This document shows positions 54,690 through 62,699 of a stretch of 64,000 bases of DNA, piece by piece. Positions within the stretch are counted from its first letter, which is position 1; every line of letters starts with the position of its first letter. The notes below the pieces were generated by a model. That model saw only the letters and a list, made by a program, of their open reading frames with translations. It did no database searches and was not told the origin of the DNA. The translations under genes were made by a program, and so were the position numbers. This DNA is from Bacillus sp. P14.5 (lineage in GTDB: Bacteria > Bacillota > Bacilli > Bacillales > Bacillaceae_B): assembly GCF_003316765.1 (NCBI RefSeq), contig NZ_NIJF01000089.1, positions 62,001 through 126,000 of the forward strand. Reading direction: 5' to 3'.

Positions 54690-56087
54690 GTGAAAAATGA
54701 TCAAACAGTAAAAATAAAAGAAAACCAGCAGTTTCCGCTTACCATCAAAAGACTTGGCATCAATGGCGAAGGTGTCGGCTACTTTAAAAGACAGGTTGTC
54801 TTTGTGCCGGGCGCACTGCCTGGTGAAGAGGTTGTTGTAGAAGCAGTAAAGGTGCATCCCAAGTTTGCTGAAGGCCGTGTTAAAAAAGTAAGAAAAAGGT
54901 CAGAGCATAGAACGAAGCCGCCTTGTCCCGTTTATGAACAGTGCGGCGGCTGCCAGCTTCAGCATCTGAGCTATGAACAGCAGCTTGTAGAAAAAAGGGA
55001 TATCCTCATGCAGTCACTTGAGAGGCACACTAAATTCGATTTGGAAAAACTCCATGTTAAACCGATGATTGGAATGGTAGAGCCTTGGTATTACCGGAAT
55101 AAGAGCCAATTTCAATTGGGATTCAGGGACGGTAAAATCATATCCGGTTTATACAGCTTGAATTCCCATAAGCTTGTAGACATTCCTGAATGCATTGTCC
55201 AACATCCGTCTACAAATAAAGTGACGAACGAAGTGAAGAGGATCTTGAGTGATTTCAAAGTCAAGATATACAATGAAAGAACCAAAAAAGGAACTGTCAA
55301 AACCGTTGTGACAAGAGTCGGAGTGACCACTGGCGAAGTCCAGGTCGTACTGGTGACAGTCGGTAAGGACCTTCCGCGTAAAGAAATGATTTTAGAAGAA
55401 ATCAACAAGAGGCTGCCTGAAGTTAAATCAGTAGCACAAAATATAAATCCTAAACCGACCTCCCTCATTTTCGGAGATGAAACGATTCATCTTTATGGAA
55501 CAGAATCAATTGTGGAGCGTCTTGATAAGTTCTCATATGAACTATCGGCAAGGGCTTTCTTCCAGCTGAATCCGTCACAGACCATCAACCTCTATAATGA
55601 GGTAAGAGATGCCGCTGGATTGACAGGGCATGAAAAACTGGTGGATGCCTATTGCGGTGTCGGAACAATTGGTATGTGGCTTGCAAGCGGAGCCAAAGAA
55701 ATACGCGGCATGGATGTTATTAAGGAAAGCATCGACAACGCCAGGAAAAACAGTGAGAAGTTTGGAATGGAAAATGCCGTATATGAAGTGGGAACGGCAG
55801 AAGAGTGGCTTCCTAAGTGGAAAGCAGAAGGATGGAGGCCGGATGTGGTCATCGTCGATCCACCTCGCACAGGATGCGAGCCAAGCTTCCTGAAAACAAT
55901 CTTGAAGGTGAAGCCAAAGAAATTCATCTACGTATCCTGCAATCCGTCAACGCTTGCTAAGGATCTAAAAACATTAAGCAATGCATATGAAGTTGAGTAC
56001 ATCCAGCCTGTTGATATGTTTCCTCAGACTGCGCATGTAGAAAGTGTTGCGAAGCTTGTATTAAAAGAAGGAGCAGGTTCCCGATAG
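54690..56087 (+). CDS. TrmA/RumA-family RNA 5-methyluridine methyltransferase (YfjO-like)
   Basis: 465 residues from the GTG behind AGGAAGTGAAGAA. N-terminal TRAM domain ([14 protein letters not shown]...FVPGALPGE), Fe-S cysteines in [18 protein letters not shown]-binding [16 protein letters not shown], and catalytic [13 protein letters not shown] plus [13 protein letters not shown]. Methylates C5 of uridine in RNA. B. subtilis has two paralogues, YefA (RlmCD, rRNA) and YfjO; synteny with yfjP points to YfjO, whose target is not settled. Confidence 0.92.
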   Translation: MKNDQTVKIKENQQFPLTIKRLGINGEGVGYFKRQVVFVPGALPGEEVVVEAVKVHPKFAEGRVKKVRKRSEHRTKPPCPVYEQCGGCQLQHLSYEQQLVEKRDILMQSLERHTKFDLEKLHVKPMIGMVEPWYYRNKSQFQLGFRDGKIISGLYSLNSHKLVDIPECIVQHPSTNKVTNEVKRILSDFKVKIYNERTKKGTVKTVVTRVGVTTGEVQVVLVTVGKDLPRKEMILEEINKRLPEVKSVAQNINPKPTSLIFGDETIHLYGTESIVERLDKFSYELSARAFFQLNPSQTINLYNEVRDAAGLTGHEKLVDAYCGVGTIGMWLASGAKEIRGMDVIKESIDNARKNSEKFGMENAVYEVGTAEEWLPKWKAEGWRPDVVIVDPPRTGCEPSFLKTILKVKPKKFIYVSCNPSTLAKDLKTLSNAYEVEYIQPVDMFPQTAHVESVAKLVLKEGAGSR

Positions 56088-56110
56088 GGGAGCCTGCTTC
56101 TTCTTTTTTG
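56072..56110 (+). terminator. Terminator of the yfjP operon
   Basis: AGCAGGTTCCC / GGGGAGCCTGCT hairpin overlapping the stop codon, then TTCTTTTTT. Confidence 0.8.
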
Positions 56111-56268
56111 GGAGTAGAAAAAATACAGGTTGTTAACGTCGGATTTTTTCTCCAACTATTAATTTGATGCCGGGTTATTTAGCTGCAGCCTTGGGATTTC
56201 ATGTCCTTAATCATATGGAACATAATCCTGGTTGTTGCAATATACTAAAACGTAAATGACCAATTGTA

Positions 56269-56847
56269 TTGATAAAGCTTTACACCAGCAATAATGAGAG
56301 GAATGAGGAATTGGCTAAACCAAACTGGCATGAAGATTTTATTCTGCACCTTGCGAGTGTTTTCCGGCCAAAGATCTATGTAGAGCTGGGCTTATATAAA
56401 TGCGATCTATTTAACAAAATGGAAGAGTTTACAGACCAATTGATAGGAGTGGATATAGACGCAGATGTTGAAAAGTATATGGTAAGTTCGCCTTAGGCTC
56501 AATTTTTTCATGGATCGACACAGGAATTTGCTAAGACCTTAGAAGCGAACCCGTTAAAGATTGATATGCTATTCATCGATGCAGACCATTCCAAAGAGGC
56601 AGTGCTGCAGGACTTTAGAAATTTTTTTCCGTATGTTGTGCCGCATGGCCTAATATTATTTCATGATTCACATCCTCAGGATCAGAGGATGATCCAGTCG
56701 TTTCTATGCGGAACAGCCTATCAGGCAATCGATGAGTTATCCAGGGAAAGGGAATTGTTTGAGATGGTGACGCTTCCTGTCTCTCCGGGTTTAACAATCT
56801 GTAGAAAGCGGAAAAAACAATTATCCTGGCATGAAAGTGAAGAATAA
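56269..56847 (+). pseudogene. Class I methyltransferase (Methyltransf_24-like), interrupted by one stop codon
   Basis: PKIYVELGLYKCDLFNKM and QLIGVDIDADVEKY form the SAM-binding start. After TAG at 56494-56496 the same frame continues AQFFHGSTQEFAKTLE, IDMLFIDADHSKEAVLQDF and LILFHDSHPQDQRM. The restored protein is ~192 residues. No good RBS precedes the TTG start, so the promoter end may also be lost. A single base change explains the break. Confidence 0.75.
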
Positions 56848-56898
56848 CCTCCGTATACTGGCGGCTTAAGCCAACCCGAATAAGTGAGTTTTAATCAA

Positions 56899-56953
56899 TT
56901 AACGCACAACCGGGTTAAAAGGGACTGTCCCTCTTAGTACGGTGATGCGTTAA
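56899..56953. repeat. 55-bp imperfect palindrome (GGGACNGTCCC family)
   Basis: TTAACGCA ... TGCGTTAA as outer arms and AAAAGGGACTGTCCCTCTTA at the centre, followed by AGTATTTA. Shares the centre and the TTAAAGTATT tail with the 47.0-kb palindrome. A degenerate third copy may lie near 59.5 kb. Confidence 0.7.
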
Positions 56954-56970
56954 AGTATTTATATACAGAG

Positions 56971-57089
56971 TTATTCACACGAGAAGTATTGCTATTGTTA
57001 ATATTCAGAAAGTTATCAACATAATCCACAGCAGCTTGTGGATTATTATCAACAGATTATTAACAGAAAACGAGTGGATGTGTGGAAAA
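56971..57089. promoter_or_regulatory. DnaA-box-like cluster
   Basis: Against TTATCCACA: TTATTCACA (56971), TTATCAACA (57013), TAATCCACA (57022), TGTGGATTA inverse (57037), TTATCAACA (57046), TTATTAACA (57057, two mismatches) and TGTGGAAAA inverse (57081). Six have one mismatch and lie within 119 bp; four abut without gap around a palindrome TAATCCACA-GCAGCT-TGTGGATTA. No gene occupies the stretch. Confidence 0.7.
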
Positions 57090-57120
57090 AGATGGTCCTT
57101 ATTCCAGGACCATCCTTTTT
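57087..57120. terminator. Terminator of yfhD
   Basis: GATGGTCCT / AGGACCATC with T-runs on both sides. Confidence 0.85.
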
Positions 57121-57125
57121 GCGTG

Positions 57126-57320
57126 TTATTGTTTATTTCTATTGGTTGTCTTCTGGCGCTGATTAGCCGCATTCGATCGTGCTTGAGCTTCCATATCCGC
57201 TTGATCTGCAAGCTCTCTTGAAAACTCCTCGTCAACACCTTCAGTCTTCATGTTTTTAGGAACCTGTGGAAGTTTGTTTTTATTTTTATCACGAGTTTTA
57301 TGTCCATGTGCTCTGCCCAT
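57126..57320 (-). CDS. yfhD: YfhD family protein
   Basis: 64 residues: MGRAHGHKTRDKNKNKLPQVP, then FSRELADQADMEAQARSNAANQRQ. The basic start and the SxELADQAD segment match YfhD of B. subtilis. Small, hydrophilic, probably sporulation-related; no biochemical role known. GGGGACGGTTCGA precedes the ATG. Confidence 0.85.
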   Translation of the reverse strand: MGRAHGHKTRDKNKNKLPQVPKNMKTEGVDEEFSRELADQADMEAQARSNAANQRQKTTNRNKQ

Positions 57321-57351
57321 TCGAACCGTCCCCTTTCATGATGAGAAAGAT

Positions 57352-57387
57352 AAAGGAGCGAAAACGGAAAATGTTTTCGCTCCTTTA
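57352..57387 (-). terminator. Terminator between yfhE and yfhD
   Basis: AAAGGAGCGAAAA / TTTTCGCTCCTTTA. Confidence 0.85.
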
Positions 57388-57478
57388 GTATTAGCGGGAA
57401 CCAGCTTTTTAAAAAGAGGTATTTCTTTCAATATCTCAGCGTGCATAAAAGGATACTTGGTTTCAACCTCAGCAGAAC

Positions 57479-57598
57479 TTAATGCTTTTTCTGTGTGTAG
57501 CCGCCAGCTCTGTCTGCGCGCTTGAATTCACGGGAATAAGTGACTTCTTGCATAGAGGACAGGACGGATTTGGTTTTTTCTTTACGTTTTTTCTCCAC
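57479..57598 (-). CDS. yfhE: YfhE family small protein
   Basis: 39 residues from a GTG behind AAAGGATGATTCCT: MEKKRKEKTKSVLSSMQEVTY then SREFKRADRAGG. Matches the YfhE pattern. Too short for many gene finders. Function unknown. Confidence 0.8.
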   Translation of the reverse strand: MEKKRKEKTKSVLSSMQEVTYSREFKRADRAGGYTQKKH

Positions 57599-57660
57599 AG
57601 GAATCATCCTTTCTCAAATGAATATATACCTATTTTTTCCTATCACTTGAGAAATCATAC

Positions 57661-58569
57661 TTACTTCTGATAAATCTCCTGCAGGGCACCTTTTAGTTCA
57701 GGGTATTGAAATGCATAGCCGTTTTTCTTTAGCACTTCCGGAATGACTTTTTGCCCCTCCAGAATGAGAGTGCTCATTTCCCCAAGAACTGCCTTGATGG
57801 CGAAGCCTGGTGCCGGGATCCAATGAGGACGGTTTAAGACGTCGCCGAGTGTCTTGCCGAGCTCCTTCATAGTGACTGGTGATGGTGAAGTGATATTCAC
57901 CGGCCCATCAATGGTTTTATTTTCGATGACAAAGCGGATGGCTTTTGCAATGTCCTCAATGTGCACCCACGACATCCACTGCTTTCCGGAACCCACAGTC
58001 CCTCCCGCAAACAGCTTGTAGGGCAGAGCCATTTTAGGCAGAGCTCCTTCGTCTTTTCCAAGGATGATCCCGAACCGGGTGTAAACGGTCCGAACACCGG
58101 AATCCTTTGCCCTGCTTGCTTCGGATTCCCACTTTTTAACCGTTTCTGCCAGGAAGTTTGAGCTGGTATCCAGTGATTGCTCCGTATGGGTCTTTGATTC
58201 TGATGCTTCATAAAACCCTATGGCACTGGCATTGATAAAGACAGATGGCTTATTCTCAAGGTTTTCCAGTATTCTCACCATCTCGCGTGTTGCATCAATG
58301 CGGCTTTTAAGGATTCTTTTCTTCCGTTCTTCGGTCCAGCGGCCGCTGTTGATGGATTCTCCTGCAAGGTTGATGAAAATATCCGCTCCATTCAGTTCCG
58401 TTTCAGGGCGTGCACCTTCTGATAACCATTTAATGTAAGAAACATTCTGCCTCGTTTCGTGTTTATCTGGATTTCTAGTTAGTATGCTGACCTCATAACC
58501 GCTGCCGAGCAATTCTTCCGTCAAAGCACTGCCGACAAAGCCGGTTCCGCCAGATATTACTGCTTTCAT
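57661..58569 (-). CDS. yfhF: NAD-dependent epimerase-like protein YfhF (TIGR01777)
   Basis: 302 residues from the ATG behind AAAGGAGGTCATGTG. Atypical SDR: MKAVISGGTGFVGSALTEELL, then FINLAGESINSGRWTEERKKRILKSR, the TIGR01777 signature, SAIGFYE and the C-terminal DUF1731-like part KAVLGEMSTLILEGQKVIPEVLKKNGYAFQYP. Substrate unknown. Divergent from recX over 95 bp. Confidence 0.9.
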   Translation of the reverse strand: MKAVISGGTGFVGSALTEELLGSGYEVSILTRNPDKHETRQNVSYIKWLSEGARPETELNGADIFINLAGESINSGRWTEERKKRILKSRIDATREMVRILENLENKPSVFINASAIGFYEASESKTHTEQSLDTSSNFLAETVKKWESEASRAKDSGVRTVYTRFGIILGKDEGALPKMALPYKLFAGGTVGSGKQWMSWVHIEDIAKAIRFVIENKTIDGPVNITSPSPVTMKELGKTLGDVLNRPHWIPAPGFAIKAVLGEMSTLILEGQKVIPEVLKKNGYAFQYPELKGALQEIYQK

Positions 58570-58664
58570 CACATGACCTCCTTTATTATTCTTTGTTCTT
58601 ATTTTACCCTTCCCACTGATAAAAAACATTTTGGGTGTGTTACATTAAGTAGGAGGTGTTGGAT

Positions 58665-59468
58665 ATGGGAAAAATCACGAAGATAACCAGACAAGTGAAG
58701 AATCAAGAAAGATATAACATTTTTATCGACGGTGAATACTCTTTCAGTGTCGACGAAGAAATCATTGCCCGGTTTCAGCTTGGAAAAGGAGATGAAATCG
58801 ATGAAGTTGCAATGGCTGAAATAGGCTATGAAGACGATATTCGAAGGGCCTTCAATCTCGCCATACATTACCTCTCATTTCGAATGAGGACGGAAAAAGA
58901 AGTATTGGATTATTTAAAGAAGAAAGAGCTTGAACAACCAGTTGCAGATGAAGTCATCCAGAAGTTAAAGAAGTATGAATACTTGAATGATCAAGAGTTT
59001 GCAAAAGCATTCGTGAACACTCAAATTAACACTTCGGATAAAGGACCTGGTGTAGTTGAAAGAGAACTGGCTGCAAAAGGTGTTGATAAAGCTTCTATTG
59101 AAGAAGCTATAGAGACCTTCACTCCAGATATCCAATTGGAGAAAGCAATAATACTTACAGACAAGCTGTATAAAAAGTACAAAAAGGATTCAAGTATGGT
59201 CGCAAAGCAAAAAACAGAACAGAACCTGGCACGAAAGGGATATCCCTTTTCAGTCATCAATCTTGCCTGGCAGGAAACAGACAACGAAAAGTCTGAAGAA
59301 GAAAAGCTGGAAGCAGTTCTTTTGCATGCCAGAAAAGCTCATAATCGTCTTCACTCCAAATTCACTGGCTATGACTACGTGAATAAAATGAAGCAAAATT
59401 TATACCGCAAAGGTTTTTCAATGGAAGAAATCGAAGGGGCCATAGAAATTCTTAAGGAAGAAGAGTGA
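58665..59468 (+). CDS. recX: Regulatory protein RecX
   Basis: 267 residues, long Firmicute form with three-helix repeats: ALAIHYLSFRMRTEKEVLDYL-type first repeat, YLNDQEFAKAFVNTQI, and C-terminal YDYVNKMKQNLYRKGFSMEEI. RecX binds RecA filaments and modulates recombination and SOS. The ATG after TAGGAGGTGTTGGAT is chosen over an upstream GTG inside the RBS. Confidence 0.93.
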   Translation: MGKITKITRQVKNQERYNIFIDGEYSFSVDEEIIARFQLGKGDEIDEVAMAEIGYEDDIRRAFNLAIHYLSFRMRTEKEVLDYLKKKELEQPVADEVIQKLKKYEYLNDQEFAKAFVNTQINTSDKGPGVVERELAAKGVDKASIEEAIETFTPDIQLEKAIILTDKLYKKYKKDSSMVAKQKTEQNLARKGYPFSVINLAWQETDNEKSEEEKLEAVLLHARKAHNRLHSKFTGYDYVNKMKQNLYRKGFSMEEIEGAIEILKEEE

Positions 59469-59539
59469 GAGGCCGGGCCCTTACACTTTGGTTCTCTAAA
59501 GCCTAAGCGGGACTGGCCTTCTTAGCGCTTTAATGTGTT

Positions 59540-59572
59540 AAAGGCCGTCCGGTATAATTCGGACGGCCTTTT
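59540..59572. terminator. Bidirectional terminator between recX and SDR gene
   Basis: AAAGGCCGTCC / GGACGGCCTTTT. Confidence 0.92.
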
Positions 59573-59578
59573 AGTCAT

Positions 59579-60256
59579 TCATTTTTTTGATTCAATAATA
59601 ATATCTGTTGAAGTTTTGCTTTCTTCGTAGATAATTTCGGCCACTTCGCGCGGTGAACGGAGTCTGCTTGGGTCTGAGACATGTTGTGAATCAGTCCAGA
59701 AAGGAGTATTCATTCCTCCCATATAGGCATTGATGATGTCAATTCCGCTCTCTTCAAATTCTTTTTGCAGGCTTTCAGCAAATCCTCTCAATGCAAACTT
59801 ACTGGCTGCATAGTAGGATTCGTTTTTCTTGCCTCTAAGACCAGCTGTGGAAATTATGTTTATGATAGTGCCTGAGTCCTTTGAAACCATAGAAGGCAGA
59901 AGTGCTTTCGTCAGATACACGGTACCGAGAAAATTAACGGACAGCATTTTATCGATCTCATCAAACCCCGCCTGTAAGAAAGGCCCGAAAAGCCCTACAC
60001 CCGCATTGTTGATGAGAAGCTCTACATCATGCTTCTCAGTTATTTGACGGCTTACTTCTTCAACCTGTTCCGTGGATGCAATGTCGATGACCATGAAAGA
60101 AGCGGTCCCTCCGTCTGTAACTATTTCTTCTTTGACCATTTGAAGCTTATCCTCTGTTCTGCCGAGAAGCAGAATATGATAACCCTCATTGCTGTATACC
60201 TTTGCAAGCTCCCGGCCAAGTCCTGAACCACCACCGGATATTACGGCTGTTTTCAT
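59579..60256 (-). CDS. Short-chain dehydrogenase/reductase
   Basis: 225 residues, classical SDR: cofactor loop SGGGSGLGRELA, NNAGVG, catalytic Ser in NIISTAGLRG and YYAASKFAL (Tyr-x3-Lys). An Arg after the second strand (LLLGRTEDKL) suggests NADP. Substrate unknown. ACGTTAGGAGGATTACAT precedes the ATG. Confidence 0.9.
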   Translation of the reverse strand: MKTAVISGGGSGLGRELAKVYSNEGYHILLLGRTEDKLQMVKEEIVTDGGTASFMVIDIASTEQVEEVSRQITEKHDVELLINNAGVGLFGPFLQAGFDEIDKMLSVNFLGTVYLTKALLPSMVSKDSGTIINIISTAGLRGKKNESYYAASKFALRGFAESLQKEFEESGIDIINAYMGGMNTPFWTDSQHVSDPSRLRSPREVAEIIYEESKTSTDIIIESKK

Positions 60257-60374
60257 ATGTAATCCTCCTAACGTGTCAGTTGTAATATGTAATTTTTCCT
60301 TCTATGCTTGTTTTAAACCAAACTTTATTTATCATATCATTTTCCCTATAATATAGGGGAATGGAGTGAAAACA

Positions 60375-60698
60375 GTGGAAAAAGAAACAAGATACAGTGA
60401 AATGAACGAGCATGAATTAAGACAGGAAATTGCACAGCTGAGAGAAAAGGCAAGAAAGGCTGAACAGCTGGGCATCCTAAATGAATTTGCCGTATTGGAA
60501 AGAAAATCCTTGATGGCCCAAGCTTACCTGATGGACCCAAAAGAGTTCAAACCTGGTGAAATCTACGGAATTGAAGGGGATCCTGGAGTATATTTTAAAA
60601 TTGATTACATGAATGGTGTATTCGCCTGGGGATACCGTCTTGGGGGTTCAGGCAAAGAAGAAGCCCTCCCGATATCACTGCTCAATAAAAAGAAATAA
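60375..60698 (+). CDS. yfhH: YfhH family protein (DUF1811)
   Basis: 107 residues from a GTG 8 bp after GGAG. Helical start SEMNEHELRQEIAQLREKARKAEQ, then FKPGEIYGIEGDPGVYFKIDY and FAWGYRLGGSG, as in YfhH. Function unknown. Its place after recX and an SDR follows the Bacillus yfh order. Confidence 0.9.
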   Translation: MEKETRYSEMNEHELRQEIAQLREKARKAEQLGILNEFAVLERKSLMAQAYLMDPKEFKPGEIYGIEGDPGVYFKIDYMNGVFAWGYRLGGSGKEEALPISLLNKKK

Positions 60699-60702
60699 TG
60701 AA

Positions 60703-60743
60703 AAATGGAAACAAGGAACATTAGGCGTCCCTGTTTCCATTTC
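60703..60743 (+). terminator. Terminator of yfhH
   Basis: AAATGGAAACAAGGA / TCCCTGTTTCCATTT. Confidence 0.85.
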
Positions 60744-60748
60744 CTATA

Positions 60749-60910
60749 TTACGATCTTTTTCGGGTCTGTCTTTCCAAAATGATCAAGTCCTGAGTCTGA
60801 ACAGTATGTCCATTAGCCTGTGAGTGCGCGTGTTTGGCATTATAAAAAGCCTGATTGAAAGGACTCACATAGTTTTTATCAAAACGATTTGAGTTGTTCT
60901 TTTTTCCCAT
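60749..60910 (-). CDS. YpzG family small protein
   Basis: 53 residues: MGKKNNSNRFDKNYVSPFNQAF, then AHSQANGHTVQTQDLIILERQTRKRS. The TQDLxILExQTRK ending matches YpzG-type proteins. AAAGGAGG lies 14 bp before the ATG, a long spacing. Possibly spore-associated; function unknown. Confidence 0.7.
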   Translation of the reverse strand: MGKKNNSNRFDKNYVSPFNQAFYNAKHAHSQANGHTVQTQDLIILERQTRKRS

Positions 60911-60952
60911 ACCCAAAACAACCGCCTCCTTTAGAATGGCTCACTCGAAAAC

Positions 60953-61117
60953 TTATATCGAATCATTTTCACGCTGGTTGGATGCAGCCATGCGTTCCTG
61001 GGGATGAGTGTTGATAGTACCGTCAGCCCGTTTGGAAGCATATTCCGGCTTCGCCCGCGGTTCACCCTCGAATTTGTTGTTATTCTGGTTAGGGAAGCCT
61101 CTTTCTTTATTGCGCAT
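60953..61117 (-). CDS. sspK: Small acid-soluble spore protein K (SspK)
   Basis: 54 residues: [20 protein letters not shown], then [22 protein letters not shown], which follows B. subtilis SspK closely. Minor forespore protein. GGGAGGAATTCG precedes the ATG. Its position next to yfhJ agrees with B. subtilis. Confidence 0.93.
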   Translation of the reverse strand: MRNKERGFPNQNNNKFEGEPRAKPEYASKRADGTINTHPQERMAASNQRENDSI

Positions 61118-61305
61118 CGAATTCCTCCCAAGAATACGTGATGGTCACCTCACAGCCAGCAAACCCGCCAAAGGAATCTGCCGGCTGCGTACAATTAGTA
61201 TGAGACTTAACAGCGGGAATTATCATTAAAAAATATTGGGAATGAGGAGAGCTGTTGGTTGCATTAAGCAATATGGGTTCCCAGGTAATTGTTTGAAGGC
61301 GTCTA

Positions 61306-61564
61306 GAGACCCGTGAATACGAAAAATGCAGGATGAGAGGCGCCAAGGAGGCTTAAGAGACCCGTGGATACGGAAAAAGCAGGATGAGAGGCGCCAAGGA
61401 GGGTTTTAGAGACCCGAGGATACGGGAAATGCAGGATGCGAGGTGTCAAGGAGGCTTTTAGAGACCCGAGAAAACGGAAAATGCAGGATGAGAGGTGTCA
61501 AGGAGGCTTTTAGAGACCCAACAATCAGGAATATCCACGCTGAAGGGTCTTAAGGAACTTTTGA
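61306..61564. repeat. Tandem array 3: five copies, period 51-52 bp
   Basis: GAGACCC recurs at 61306, 61357, 61409, 61461 and 61513. Unit consensus includes GGATACGGAAAATGCAGGAT, GAGAGGYGYCAAGGAGGCTT. Degenerate units with GGTCACCAAGGAAGCTT and GGTCACCAAGCGAGCTT continue to ~61700. Confidence 0.92.
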
Positions 61565-61738
61565 ACGCCATGTTTACTCAAGAAATAAGAGAAAATAATC
61601 GTCTAGGTGCCCAAACTTCTCAGAAATCCAGGAAAAAGGTCACCAAGGAAGCTTCCAGTAACCCAAACCATCTGGTCACCAAGCGAGCTTTCATCCCTCT
61701 GAATACAAGAAAAACCTAAAGAACGGAGGAAATCATAT

Positions 61739-62008
61739 ATGGATACATTTCATGAAGAATTAACAAGAGCTCTACTGGAAAAAAACCAAGAATTATCTAC
61801 AGCAAGAGCCAGGACCTGGGTAGAGCTATTATGGGAAGATTTTGAGACAACCTATGCCAAAGCAAGGGGAGAATATCTAGGAAAAGAAATGACGAGCAGG
61901 CTGGTGAAACAGTGGATAGACAGCTATGGCAGCCGGCTTCATGAGTTTGCTGCCCGAAATTCCAAGTACAGACATATGCTGGCGGATGAAAACGATTTGA
62001 ACCATTAG
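61739..62008 (+). CDS. yfhJ: YfhJ (WVELL) family protein
   Basis: 89 residues. LSTARARTWVELLWEDFETTYAKA holds the name-giving WVELL motif, followed by QWIDSYGSRLHEF. Function unknown. ACGGAGGAAATCATAT precedes the ATG. Confidence 0.9.
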   Translation: MDTFHEELTRALLEKNQELSTARARTWVELLWEDFETTYAKARGEYLGKEMTSRLVKQWIDSYGSRLHEFAARNSKYRHMLADENDLNH

Positions 62009-62033
62009 AAAGGTGCCCTTCAGGCGCCTTTCT
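62009..62033 (+). terminator. Terminator of yfhJ
   Basis: AAAGGTGCC / GGCGCCTTT hairpin, T-rich on both sides. Confidence 0.65.
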
Positions 62034-62072
62034 TACCAAAAAAAGAGCGGTCCTCCAAGAAAACCAGCTCTG

Positions 62073-62699
62073 TCATGAAACCTCCACAAGCTCTGTAAAG
62101 ATCACAAGTCTTTCCACATAGTTATGGATATCTCTGTCAAAGTATCCCGTGCACGTGATAAGGTTCAGCATTCTTTTTTCTCCGGGGCCGAAGACTTTTC
62201 TAAGCGGCGCATCATCCTTCTGATAGGCCTCTTTTTCCCTTACCATAAAAGTGAGAGTCTTTCCTGTTTCATCCTGCAAAATAATCTTATCGCCTGGTAC
62301 CAGTTCTTTTAACCGGAAGAATACCGCCGGTTGTTTTTCATCGTCTACATGGCCGGCAAGAACAGCATTTCCTTTTTGGCCGGGTTGAATTCCAGGTTCG
62401 AACCAAGCCACGTCTACTCCGTTTTCAGGAACCTCCATGCTGCCTTCTGAATCCAGACCAAATTCCTTAATGGGAGCATCAATTTCAAGCTTCGGAATCG
62501 ATAGGGAAGCAGGTTTGATTCCAGTTGTTTCTAAAGTGGATTCTGTACTGACAGAGGCAGGCTTCTCATTTGAAACAAGAGTGGTTGGAGCCTTTTGGTT
62601 CTCTCGGTAGGAGGCAGTCTCGGTTGGATTAACAGGTTGTGGCTCTTCGGCAGAACATCCCGCCAGAAGAGCCATCAACATCAGTATGAATTTCTTCAT
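62073..62699 (-). CDS. Class F sortase with lipoprotein signal
   Basis: 208 residues. Lipobox LMALLAGC (Cys ~15), a Ser/Thr/Pro/Glu-rich linker to ~60, then the sortase domain: SIPKLEIDAPIKEFGL, catalytic His in NAVLAGHVDD, Cys in MLNLITCTGYFD and Arg in NYVERLVIFTEL. Sortases cut LPXTG-type signals and join proteins to the wall. Anchoring by a lipid rather than a membrane helix is uncommon for sortases. Coupled to the upstream DUF4397 gene (TAATG), which ends in MPETG. Confidence 0.88.
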   Translation of the reverse strand: MKKFILMLMALLAGCSAEEPQPVNPTETASYRENQKAPTTLVSNEKPASVSTESTLETTGIKPASLSIPKLEIDAPIKEFGLDSEGSMEVPENGVDVAWFEPGIQPGQKGNAVLAGHVDDEKQPAVFFRLKELVPGDKIILQDETGKTLTFMVREKEAYQKDDAPLRKVFGPGEKRMLNLITCTGYFDRDIHNYVERLVIFTELVEVS

